A stretch of DNA of 64,000 nucleotides from Clostridiaceae bacterium (GTDB taxonomy: Bacteria > Bacillota > Clostridia > Lachnospirales > Lachnospiraceae). Within the stretch, counting starts at the first letter, position 1. Every line of letters starts with the position of its first letter. Location: assembly GCA_902362725.1 (NCBI GenBank), contig CABIXM010000008.1, positions 1-64,000 on the forward strand, given 5' to 3'. This document shows, piece by piece, positions 37,313-45,136 of this stretch. The notes below the pieces were generated by a model that ran no database searches, was not told the origin of the DNA, and was given only the letters and a program-made list of their open reading frames with translations. The position numbers and the translations under genes were made by a program.

Positions 37313-38284
37313 TCAGCCTCCGATACGGGACATTTCCTTTCGTTCCGTTACGGTCGGAATATTTTCAAAGCAATGGGCTGCGGGCTTCTGACCGATAGCC
37401 TGGGCCAGCAGGGCTTTTACGTCCTCCGGACTTCCGTTCCGGAGGGCATTTTTTATGGAAATATGGTCGCTGTAGCACAGACAGGGCTTGATATCCCCGG
37501 TGGCCGTCAGGCGGATCCGGTTGCAGGAGCTGCAGAATTTCCCATGAATGGCGCTGATAAAACCGATACTGCCCGAAAAGCCGTCGATCCGGTAATAGCG
37601 GGCGGGGCCGTTGCCGTGGGCCCGGGAATCCGGGATCACCCGCTCAGAGCCGTAATGGGCGCGCAGGCGTCTAAGAATCTCCGGGTTGGACACCGGCTCC
37701 AGGGTTTTTCCGTAGCCGATGGGCATCAGCTCGATAAAACGTACGTCCAGCTTATGATTTTTCGCAAGCTCCGCCAGGGCGATACATTCCATATCGTTGA
37801 CGCCCCGCTGGAGAACGGCGTTGATCTTGACCGGAATCCGGCGTTCCTCCATGGCGCGGATTCCATCCAGTACGGAAGAAAGCCGATCAAAGCCGGTAAT
37901 TTCGGCATATTTTACCGGGTCGAGGGTATCCAGGCTGATGTTGACCGCGTGAAGTCCCTGGCGGCAGAGCTCGTCGGCACAGGAGGCCAGCAGGATTCCG
38001 TTGGTGGTCAGGGTGACCTGATCGATACCGGGCAGGGCGCTCAGCATACCGATGAGATCGGTGCAGCCTCTGCGAACCAGAGGCTCGCCGCCGGTCACCT
38101 TGATTTTTCGAATACCGAGAGCTGCGGCCTGGCGGCAGGCTTCGGTGACCTCCTCCAGACTCAGAATTTCCTCCATGGGAAGCCATTCGATACCGTCCGG
38201 CATACAGTAGCGGCAGCGCAGGTTGCAGCGGTCGGTGATGGAGACGCGCAGATAGTCGATATCCCGTCCATATTGGTCTTTCAT
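37313..38284 (-). CDS. moaA: GTP 3',8-cyclase
   Basis: A 323-residue radical SAM enzyme that starts molybdopterin synthesis from GTP. The N-terminal cluster cysteines C20, C24 and C27 lie in CNLRCRYC. VTGGEPLVRRG is the SAM-binding GGE motif. The C-terminal cluster is in CSSCNRIRLTATGDIKPCLC. The final double glycine (IGG) is the conserved MoaA tail. It follows moaC by four bases on the same strand. Confidence 0.96.
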   Translation of the reverse strand: MKDQYGRDIDYLRVSITDRCNLRCRYCMPDGIEWLPMEEILSLEEVTEACRQAAALGIRKIKVTGGEPLVRRGCTDLIGMLSALPGIDQVTLTTNGILLASCADELCRQGLHAVNISLDTLDPVKYAEITGFDRLSSVLDGIRAMEERRIPVKINAVLQRGVNDMECIALAELAKNHKLDVRFIELMPIGYGKTLEPVSNPEILRRLRAHYGSERVIPDSRAHGNGPARYYRIDGFSGSIGFISAIHGKFCSSCNRIRLTATGDIKPCLCYSDHISIKNALRNGSPEDVKALLAQAIGQKPAAHCFENIPTVTERKEMSRIGG

Positions 38285-38288
38285 AGAG

Positions 38289-38771
38289 TTATTCCGCCTT
38301 TCTCACAAACTCTCCGCTTTTTCCGCCGCTTTTGCGGCAGAGATGGATATCGGACATTTCCATACCCTTATCTACGGCCTTGCACATATCGTAGATGGTC
38401 AGGAGCGTGATCTGGACGCCGGTCAGGGCCTCCATTTCCACGCCGGTTTTTCCGGTGGTGCGGACGGTGCAGACCGCCCGCACCGAGGCGGTTTCCTCCT
38501 CTAAGGCAAAGCGGATTTCTACCTTGGTCAGGTTTAGCAGGTGGCAGAGGGGAATCAGCTCGGAGGTCTTTTTAGCGCCCATGATTCCGGCTACCCGGGC
38601 CACGCCCAGGACGTCGCCCTTTCCCATTTCCCCTTCTTTTATCTTTTCAAAGCATTCCCGGCTCATGGAAATGCGGCCCTCGGCCACAGCCTCCCTGGCG
38701 GTTTCTGCCTTGGCGCTTACGTCCACCATGATGGCTTCTCCCTGCCGGTTAAAATGTGTAAATTCACTCAT
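38289..38771 (-). CDS. moaC: Cyclic pyranopterin monophosphate synthase
   Basis: A 160-residue MoaC that converts the MoaA product to cyclic pyranopterin monophosphate. [24 protein letters not shown] at the start, [12 protein letters not shown] in the middle and [21 protein letters not shown] are diagnostic. An 87-bp gap upstream carries a GC-rich hairpin (about 38787-38809) just before the gene and no clear ribosome site. Confidence 0.95.
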   Translation of the reverse strand: MSEFTHFNRQGEAIMVDVSAKAETAREAVAEGRISMSRECFEKIKEGEMGKGDVLGVARVAGIMGAKKTSELIPLCHLLNLTKVEIRFALEEETASVRAVCTVRTTGKTGVEMEALTGVQITLLTIYDMCKAVDKGMEMSDIHLCRKSGGKSGEFVRKAE

Positions 38772-38858
38772 AACAGTATATTTACGGATCCGCCCGCTTC
38801 CGGTGCGGATTCCCAGTTCCTTTCTTAAAAATTCAATTAAAAAACATTTCGGAAGGCT

Positions 38859-40061
38859 TCAGACAGCCCAGAACGAGATATTTACAGTCTTTCCGGCCTT
38901 CCGCAGATGCCCGATTAGCGCCTCCACCGTCCGGGTTTTAGTCTGGGCTGTAATCTCACTGCCCTCATAAGCCTGATTATAAGCATTTCCAAAGAAGACG
39001 TTGATATCCGTGGCCCAGGTAAAAAGAAGGGCGCCAAGCCGGGCAGCCCCGTCCTTCTTCTGCAGCATTTCATGGAAACACAGGCGGTCTTCCCGGAAAT
39101 CCTCGCAGTATTCCAGCAGACGTTCCAGAGTCAGTAAGCCTTCCGTCACCAGATCCGCCCCGGGCAGGCGCATCAGGGAGGGCACGTCGTCCACCGCGGA
39201 TCCTTCGATGGTGGTCAGGGGCTGACGCAGATACCGGGCCGCGATTTTCGCCGTGGTACCGCCGCAGATCACATGCTTTCCTTCCTTCTGCCAGAAGTTT
39301 TCCATATAGGTGGAATCCTGCTCAGAAGTAGTGGGCGGGCCAATCATCAGATTGACCGTCTGCTTTTTGCAGAAGCGTAAGGCCAGAACCGTCAGATCGT
39401 CGTCGGTCTCCTCCAGATTCAGGGCCAGTCCCGCATAGGCGATAGCTACAGCCATTTCCTGGGCGCTCATACCCGGGCGGTACTTCTTCTGACAGAAGCG
39501 CAAGACCTCATTGCGGCCCCAGCCGCCGTCGGTGGTTTTTCCCATTCCCGCGTTGGTGACGCCGTCGGACATGAGAATCAGCATGTCATTTTCCCGCAGA
39601 TCAAAGGTGCTTTCGTGGATCACCTTTTCCTTCAGGGTGAAGGTGGAATAGGGGTAGGCCGTTACCTTGCCGTCCCGGATCAGGATCGCGTCCGGGTTGT
39701 CGAACTGGTAGAGCAGGGCCTGCCGTCCCCGGATATCCAGCACGGTGAAGGTGGAGTAGGCCAGGTGCCGGACGCTGCAGACCGGAAGCGTGTCGGCCAC
39801 GGCAGCCACCGCGTCGTGAATGGGAAGCTTTTTGATAATCATATGGCTGAGCATCCGGGCGGTCAGAGTGGAGAGAATGTTGGCTTTGACGCCGCTTCCC
39901 AGGCCGTCGGACAGCACTAGCACATGATCCTCCTCATTTTCGGTGATGTCAAAGAAATCGCCGCAGATACTTTCCCGTTTTTTATTGAGGCTTATCCAGC
40001 CGAAATCCGTCACCAGTCCGTGGAAGGAGACGTTCAGCCGGTAATTTTTGTCCTTATTCAT
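38859..40061 (-). CDS. SpoIIE-family PP2C-type serine phosphatase
   Basis: About 400 residues. ESICGDFFDI near residue 30, VLVLSDGLGSGVKAN near 46 and ILMSDGVTNAGMG contain the aspartates that bind the two metal ions of PP2C phosphatases. The C-terminal 150 residues are not a familiar domain (LMIGPPTTSEQD, VICGGTTAKIAARYL). It directly follows and overlaps the sensory hydrogenase gene on the minus strand, with GAGGATGAGGAT before the ATG. It is likely the output partner of that sensor; the phosphorylated target is unknown. Confidence 0.85.
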   Translation of the reverse strand: MNKDKNYRLNVSFHGLVTDFGWISLNKKRESICGDFFDITENEEDHVLVLSDGLGSGVKANILSTLTARMLSHMIIKKLPIHDAVAAVADTLPVCSVRHLAYSTFTVLDIRGRQALLYQFDNPDAILIRDGKVTAYPYSTFTLKEKVIHESTFDLRENDMLILMSDGVTNAGMGKTTDGGWGRNEVLRFCQKKYRPGMSAQEMAVAIAYAGLALNLEETDDDLTVLALRFCKKQTVNLMIGPPTTSEQDSTYMENFWQKEGKHVICGGTTAKIAARYLRQPLTTIEGSAVDDVPSLMRLPGADLVTEGLLTLERLLEYCEDFREDRLCFHEMLQKKDGAARLGALLFTWATDINVFFGNAYNQAYEGSEITAQTKTRTVEALIGHLRKAGKTVNISFWAV

Positions 40062-41811
40062 CGAAATCCTCATCCTCTCTGAGAATGGTGCGCTTCAGCT
40101 GTTCCACTGCCACCTTGGTGTCGGCGGCGGTTTCTCCCAGGAGGCTTGCGATCTGATGAACCAGCTTCAGCTGCTCGGCGGCCAGCTTGTCAGCCATGGC
40201 GGCCGCGTTGTTCCGGGCTTTCCGGATCCGCAGCTTTTCCTCCATTTCCCGGGTGATGTCCTTCATGACACAGAGAATCAGCTGATTTTTCCGGTCGTTG
40301 GCCAGAGTCCGCTCCAGATAGATCTTCCGATCCTCCAGGTAAATCTGATCGTCGGAACGGTTTTTGTCGAAGGAAATCAGGTTGACCAGGGAATAGTCGT
40401 CCATGAGATCGGAAACCGGCGCGCCAATCAGCTCCTTTTTATGCAGGGGATCGAACAGATCCCGGGCGGCCTGATTCATGTGGATAACCTTCAGCTGGTA
40501 ATCAACCGTGACCAGAATGCCGGGCATCACGTTGATGATTTTGTTGGAATAGCTTTCCTGGCGCTCCCGCATGAAGGGCACACACATGGAGATCTCGGCT
40601 TTTCCGGCCAGCACGGCCTTCGCCTTCTCCCGGCAGGTATTGTAGCCGCAGGCCCCGCAGTTCAGCTCGTCCTCCGGCGTAAATTTTCCCATCTGGGCCA
40701 GTACCTTTTTAATATCTTCTTCGGAGGCTTCCGCCTCCTGTTGCCGCAGTACGAAAGTATCATAGTGACGACTGACGTCGGTCAGGGACTGCGCCGAAAA
40801 ATCGTCCCGTTTATAATTGGAAATGCCTTTGTACAGGGACGCGTTCTGCAGACGGATCAGGCCGTGGAGCAGTCCGGTCTTCGTACGTCGGAAAGAAGGA
40901 CCGCCGATGCAGCCGTTGGGACAGGCGTTCAGTTCCAGAAAACAGTTGGAATAACTGTCCGGATTCGCCATAAATTCATTCAGAATCTGCTTGCAGCTGT
41001 CGATCCCGCAGGCGGGAAGATAGCGCTGGTGAACGGATGGATGCATGGCCATGGTAAAGCCGCCGGACATGGCCATAATGCGGGAAAGCCGGATATCCCG
41101 GTCCGCGTCTGGAGACGCGTTTGACGGGGCGGCCACCTGCACCTGAACAGCAGTCAGCCATTCCTGCAGTTCGCTGAAGGTGATGACATAATCCACATAG
41201 TTGTCCGCCTCCCGCATCTGGGCCAGGCCGGAGATACAGGGAGAGACAGAGAGAATCCGCGCGTCGGGATATTGTTCCTTCAGATAACGGGCATGGGCCT
41301 GCATCACGGACAGAACCGGGGCCAGATAGGGAACCAGATCCGGATAACGCTTCTGAACCAGCTGTACGATCACCGGACAGTTGGAGGAAATGGTGGGCGT
41401 CTCCTGGGCCCGTTCCTCCACCAGGTTTTCGTAAGCGGTCTTGACCAGATAAGCCCCGGCGGCCGCGTCGAAGGCGTCAGACAGACCGAGCTTTTTCAGG
41501 GCTTCGGTCAGAGCCGGCAGGCTGTCGGTTCCGAATTCCGCCACATAGGCCGGGTGAAGAGAGGCGATGACCTGTCCGCCGCTCTGGATGAAGTCATGCA
41601 CCCTGGGAATCATATTCAGTTCTTCCTTGGCGTTCTGGGGACAGACCAGGGTGCATTTCTCACAGAGGATGCACTGATCCTCCAGAATCTGGGCCTGATG
41701 GTTGATGACCCGGATGGCTTTCACCGGGCAGTTCCGGACGCATTTATAGCAGTTCCGGCAGTGTACTTTTTTGAATTGTAGAAATGAGGTGTCGGCGTAT
41801 ACCGAAGGCAT
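40054..41811 (-). CDS. Sensory [FeFe]-hydrogenase-like protein with PAS domain (HydS type)
   Basis: A 585-residue protein. The N-terminus has two ferredoxin clusters (CRNCYKCVRNCP, CILCEKCTLVCP). The H-cluster domain retains four ligand cysteines: SSNCP, VSPC, and NACPNGC. The first motif lacks the catalytic proton-transfer cysteine (N replaces it), and the usual K of the second motif is gone. A 4Fe-4S segment CGACGYNTC follows near residue 375. A PAS domain (MPGILVTVDYQLKVI) and a coiled C-terminus complete it. This fits a redox or H2 sensor, not a working hydrogenase. It forms an operon with the SpoIIE phosphatase and lies beside the formate dehydrogenase genes. Confidence 0.85.
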   Translation of the reverse strand: MPSVYADTSFLQFKKVHCRNCYKCVRNCPVKAIRVINHQAQILEDQCILCEKCTLVCPQNAKEELNMIPRVHDFIQSGGQVIASLHPAYVAEFGTDSLPALTEALKKLGLSDAFDAAAGAYLVKTAYENLVEERAQETPTISSNCPVIVQLVQKRYPDLVPYLAPVLSVMQAHARYLKEQYPDARILSVSPCISGLAQMREADNYVDYVITFSELQEWLTAVQVQVAAPSNASPDADRDIRLSRIMAMSGGFTMAMHPSVHQRYLPACGIDSCKQILNEFMANPDSYSNCFLELNACPNGCIGGPSFRRTKTGLLHGLIRLQNASLYKGISNYKRDDFSAQSLTDVSRHYDTFVLRQQEAEASEEDIKKVLAQMGKFTPEDELNCGACGYNTCREKAKAVLAGKAEISMCVPFMRERQESYSNKIINVMPGILVTVDYQLKVIHMNQAARDLFDPLHKKELIGAPVSDLMDDYSLVNLISFDKNRSDDQIYLEDRKIYLERTLANDRKNQLILCVMKDITREMEEKLRIRKARNNAAAMADKLAAEQLKLVHQIASLLGETAADTKVAVEQLKRTILREDEDFDE

Positions 41812-41898
41812 AGAATAAAACCTGCCTTTCTTAAAATTTATATTTAAAATAGGAATAATTTACAAATTGATTTTTCCTAAAAGAAGATGGCCCGCTTC

Positions 41899-42732
41899 TC
41901 AGACTTCTGACTTCGTCCCGGCGAACAGCTTCATCCGGTCCCGCCTTGCCGCGCAGACCAGGGTGAGGCCGTATTCTTTCGCCAGCGCGATGGCTTCCGC
42001 TGTGGGCGAGGCCTTGCTTGCGAGAATGGGGATCCCGGCCCGGATGGCTTTCATGGCCATGTCTGTGGGAATCCGGCCGCTGGAATAGACCATGCACCGG
42101 GAAAGAGGAATCCCGTGACGCAGGGCATAGCCAATGGCTTTATCCAGGGCATTGTGCCGGCCGATATCCTCGCATTGGAAGAGAAGCTGGCCGTCCTTTG
42201 CCAGAAAACAGCTGTGGGTGGCCCAGGTCTGTCCATGGAGAGGCATACCTGCGTGGAAGCGGTCGGCCAGATCAAAGACCTGCTCTGCCTTCCAGGAAAT
42301 GGGAGTCACTGGCTTTACCGGCTTCCCGGTCAGAAAATAATCATTTAAAATATGATTCCCGGTGCAGCAGGAGGGCATAAGCTCTGTAAAGGGCTCCCGG
42401 TCAGCCTCACAGTCCCGGGAAATTCCTTTTTCCGGTTCCTTTTCGCTTAGCACCACCCGGGCACGCCGTCCGTGCTCACAGATATAGATTTGCTCCACAT
42501 CAGAAGCGTCCTCCAGGATTCCCTCGGTCAGAAGGCGGCCCAGTACCAGCTCGGTCAGATACTGGGGAATACAGACCAGCTTCATGGTCAGCCGATCGTT
42601 CAGATAGACGTCCAGCATATGCTCTGTGAGAACCGGTTCGGATTCGGTATGGCAGTTGCCGTCCCGGCCGATATAGGTATAGGTCTCCGCGGAAAGAAGC
42701 GGAAGCTTGTCGTATAATTCATTGATATACAT
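41899..42732 (-). CDS. fdhD: Formate dehydrogenase accessory sulfurtransferase FdhD
   Basis: A 277-residue FdhD, which passes sulfur to the molybdenum cofactor of formate dehydrogenase. MPSCCTGN holds the reactive cysteines, and ATHSCFLA, CEDIGRHNALDKAIGYA and SSGRIPTDMAMKAIRAGIPILASK are the family core. Translation could begin 25 residues earlier, but AGGAG precedes this ATG and the extra part is unlike FdhD. It is divergent from the MOSC-MogA gene and 87 bases from the sensory hydrogenase start. Confidence 0.93.
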   Translation of the reverse strand: MYINELYDKLPLLSAETYTYIGRDGNCHTESEPVLTEHMLDVYLNDRLTMKLVCIPQYLTELVLGRLLTEGILEDASDVEQIYICEHGRRARVVLSEKEPEKGISRDCEADREPFTELMPSCCTGNHILNDYFLTGKPVKPVTPISWKAEQVFDLADRFHAGMPLHGQTWATHSCFLAKDGQLLFQCEDIGRHNALDKAIGYALRHGIPLSRCMVYSSGRIPTDMAMKAIRAGIPILASKASPTAEAIALAKEYGLTLVCAARRDRMKLFAGTKSEV

Positions 42733-42870
42733 GGAATGTTGTACTCCTGAATGATGTGGGGCTTTTTGCCCCGCTTCCATTATACATGGGGACTCCGGGC
42801 GTGTCAAACCTGTGATTGTGAAAAACTACCAGAAAATCAAAAAAATAAATTGTCTAATTTGTAACAAGTG

Positions 42871-42899
42871 TTGATCTGTGGGCCGAGATCAGGTACCAT
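42871..42899 (+). promoter_or_regulatory. Predicted promoter of the MOSC-MogA/mobA unit
   Basis: TTGATC (42871-42876) and TACCAT (42894-42899) are 17 bases apart in the fdhD-MOSC divergent gap. The GATC of the -35 has a repeat 14 bases on (42886-42889). No Moco riboswitch structure was recognised in this 237-bp gap. Confidence 0.45.
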
Positions 42900-42969
42900 A
42901 GAAGACAGAGAATTTGGAGGCTGTCCGCGTTGGAAAAAGCAGACGGCAGAATAAGGGAGGAACGATAGC

Positions 42970-43893
42970 ATGGGCAGGATCATGGCAGTAAATATCAGTG
43001 AGAAAAAGGGTACGCAGAAGAAAAACGTACATTCCGTAAAGGTCATAGAGGACTGGGGACTGGAAAACGACGCCCACGCAGGCAAATGGCACCGTCAGGT
43101 GAGCCTGCTGTCCTATGAAAAAATTGAGGACTTCAAGGCAAAGGGAGCGCCGGTGGACGAGGGCGCTTTTGGGGAAAATCTCATTGTCCAGGGGATTGAT
43201 CTGAGGCAGCTTCCCGTCGGGACGCAGCTTCAGTGCGGGGAGGTTCTGCTGGAGGTGACACAGATTGGAAAAAAATGTCACAACGGCTGTGAGATTTTCA
43301 AGATTATGGGAGACTGTATTATGCCGAGAGAGGGCATTTTTACCCGGGTATTAAAGGGCGGCGTCATTTCTGAGGGCGATGAAATCCAGGTGGTAAAACG
43401 CCCCATGCGTGCGGCAGTACTGACCGCCAGCGATTCCGGCTACGCAGGGGAGCGGGAGGATTTAAGCGGCCCGGCCATCCAAGCAATGCTGGAAGAAAAT
43501 GGATACGAAGTAGTCCATACGATTCTCCTGCCGGACAACCGGGAGATGCTGGCCAAAGAAATGGCGCGCATTGCTGACGAGCAGGTGGCGGAATTGCTTC
43601 TGACCACCGGGGGTACGGGCTTTTCTCCCCGGGACTGTATGCCGGAGGCTACCATGGATATCGCGGAACGGATGGTCCCGGGAATCCCGGAGGCCATGCG
43701 GGCTTACAGCATGACCATTACCCCCAGAGCCATGCTGAGCCGGGCGGCTGCCTGTATCCGGAAGAGCACGCTCATCATCAACCTGCCGGGCAGTCCCAAG
43801 GCAGTGAAGGAGTCTTTGGGCTACATTCTGCCTTCTCTTCAGCACGGTCTGGAGATCCTGACCGGGGAGGCCACCAACTGTGCCAGAAAATAA
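42970..43893 (+). CDS. MOSC domain fused to MogA/MoaB-type molybdopterin adenylyltransferase
   Basis: A 307-residue, two-domain protein. Residues 1 to about 145 are a MOSC domain (VIEDWGLENDAHAG, FGENLIVQGIDL, IGKKCHNGCEI with its conserved cysteine). Residues about 148-307 are a MogA domain (AAVLTASDSGYAGEREDLSG, LLTTGGTGFSPRDCMPEAT, INLPGSPKAVKESL). MOSC domains bind sulfur or Moco, while MogA adenylylates molybdopterin before MoeA inserts metal. Linking them may channel the cofactor. It overlaps mobA by 14 bases. Confidence 0.9.
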   Translation: MGRIMAVNISEKKGTQKKNVHSVKVIEDWGLENDAHAGKWHRQVSLLSYEKIEDFKAKGAPVDEGAFGENLIVQGIDLRQLPVGTQLQCGEVLLEVTQIGKKCHNGCEIFKIMGDCIMPREGIFTRVLKGGVISEGDEIQVVKRPMRAAVLTASDSGYAGEREDLSGPAIQAMLEENGYEVVHTILLPDNREMLAKEMARIADEQVAELLLTTGGTGFSPRDCMPEATMDIAERMVPGIPEAMRAYSMTITPRAMLSRAAACIRKSTLIINLPGSPKAVKESLGYILPSLQHGLEILTGEATNCARK

Positions 43894-44479
43894 GCGGCCG
43901 GGAGAAGGCATTTCCCTGGTGGTGCTGGCGGGGGGAAGGAGCAGCCGCATGGGAAGCGATAAAAGTGATCTGCCCATCGGGGAAAGCACCTTTCTGGAAT
44001 GTCAGATCCGAAAGGGCAGAAAGCTTGGAATCACAGATATTCAGGTGTCCGGCTACCGGGGAGCATGCTACAGCGCTCCGGTGACGCCGGACCGTTTTCC
44101 GGGGAAGGGGCCGCTGGGAGGACTGGAAAGCTGCTTCCGTCTGGCGCGGGAAAGGCAGGTTCTGGTGCTGGGCGTGGACATACCGCTGGTTCCGGTGGAA
44201 GAGCTGGAAAGACTGGTGCTCCGGAGCAGGGAAAAGCAGAAAAAGGCAGTGATTCTCAGACACAGGGGAAAGGAAGAGCCCCTGGCAGGCGTCTACGACC
44301 GGGATTTGGCGGATGAAATGCTGGCAGAGATCCGGGAGCGGAAGGGCTCAGTGTTCGCGTTTCTGAACCGGATCGGCTATGATATCTGTGATAGCGCCGC
44401 GCCGGAGGAGAGCTTTGCCAATATCAACCGCCCGGAGGATTATCATCGGAGGATTGTGCAAAAAGTTAGTGATAAGTAA
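43880..44479 (+). CDS. mobA: Molybdenum cofactor guanylyltransferase
   Basis: A 199-residue MobA that attaches GMP to molybdopterin, giving the guanine dinucleotide cofactor used by formate dehydrogenases. VVLAGGRSSRMGSDKSDLPIG is the GTP-binding motif, and GPLGGLESC and LVLGVDIPLVP follow. A GTG start is chosen because GGGGAGG lies nine bases before it. Compare the regulator at 33551, which has the same fold without the GTP loop. Confidence 0.9.
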   Translation: MPENKRPGEGISLVVLAGGRSSRMGSDKSDLPIGESTFLECQIRKGRKLGITDIQVSGYRGACYSAPVTPDRFPGKGPLGGLESCFRLARERQVLVLGVDIPLVPVEELERLVLRSREKQKKAVILRHRGKEEPLAGVYDRDLADEMLAEIRERKGSVFAFLNRIGYDICDSAAPEESFANINRPEDYHRRIVQKVSDK

Positions 44480-44483
44480 CCGA

Positions 44484-44571
44484 TATGTTTTAGAAAACAG
44501 GACGATTGCACAAAAATGACAAAAAAGTAACGGAGATAATTGTTGATTTTATACAAAAATGGCTGTATACT
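44484..44571 (+). promoter_or_regulatory. Promoter region of the formate dehydrogenase operon
   Basis: TTGATT (44543-44548) and TATACT (44566-44571) with a 17-base spacer form a plausible promoter about 75 bases before the first gene. A dyad TATGTTTT-AG-AAAACAGG (44484-44501) lies upstream of the -35 and repeats the core found before the molybdopterin cluster. A small AACGG/CCGTT hairpin lies in the leader near 44587-44602. Confidence 0.55.
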
Positions 44572-44644
44572 GTTAGTGTATTATCAGAACGGTTACAGCC
44601 GTTTTGCAGTTGGGTGAAAATAATGTAAGGAGGGTAAATATAGT

Positions 44645-45136
44645 ATGCTTGATCAGTCCTATTACGCAAAAGCGGATGAGATCATGGATCAGTACGGCAG
44701 AAAGCCGGCTTCACTGATTCCGATTATGCAGGAGATTCAGGGAGCTTACCGTTATCTGCCCGGAGAGCTGCTGAGTTATGTGGCAGACAAGATCGGGGTG
44801 ACGGAGGCCAAGGCTTTCAGCGTAGCGACGTTCTATGAGAACTTTTCCTTCGACGCGAAGGGAAAGTATGTTATCAAAGTATGTGACGGAACGGCCTGTC
44901 ATGTGCGGAAATCCATGCCGGTGCTGGAGGCCCTGTACGCGAAGCTGGGCTTAAGCAAGACCAAGAAGACCACAGACGATATGATGTTTACGGTGGAGAC
45001 CGTATCCTGCCTGGGAGCCTGCGGACTTGCGCCCACCATGATGGTAAATGAAGACGTGTATCCCTGTATGACGCCGGAAAAGGCGGCGGCAGTGATCGAC
45101 CAGTTAAGAGGAGGTGCCGGAATTGATCCAGAATAA
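44645..45136 (+). CDS. NuoE/HydC-like [2Fe-2S] subunit
   Basis: A 163-residue thioredoxin-like [2Fe-2S] protein related to the 24-kDa subunit of complex I. PASLIPIMQEIQGAYRYLP is the NuoE N-terminal motif. The cluster cysteines are in VCDGTACHV and VSCLGACGLAP. It passes electrons between the flavin subunit and partner clusters. AAGGAGGG precedes the ATG. With the next two genes it forms a NAD(P)-linked formate dehydrogenase complex. Similar HylC/HydC subunits occur in electron-bifurcating enzymes. Confidence 0.9.
   Translation: MLDQSYYAKADEIMDQYGRKPASLIPIMQEIQGAYRYLPGELLSYVADKIGVTEAKAFSVATFYENFSFDAKGKYVIKVCDGTACHVRKSMPVLEALYAKLGLSKTKKTTDDMMFTVETVSCLGACGLAPTMMVNEDVYPCMTPEKAAAVIDQLRGGAGIDPE

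Noticed and set aside
40054..41811. Catalytic [FeFe] hydrogenase
   Set aside because: Cluster ligands are present, but the proton-transfer cysteine is replaced by asparagine, the second motif lacks its lysine, and a PAS domain plus a neighbouring phosphatase point to sensing.
42733..42969. Moco riboswitch between fdhD and MOSC-MogA
   Set aside because: The gap is long enough, but I could not find the paired elements of the known Moco RNA, only weak repeats and a promoter. An Infernal run with RF01055 would settle it.
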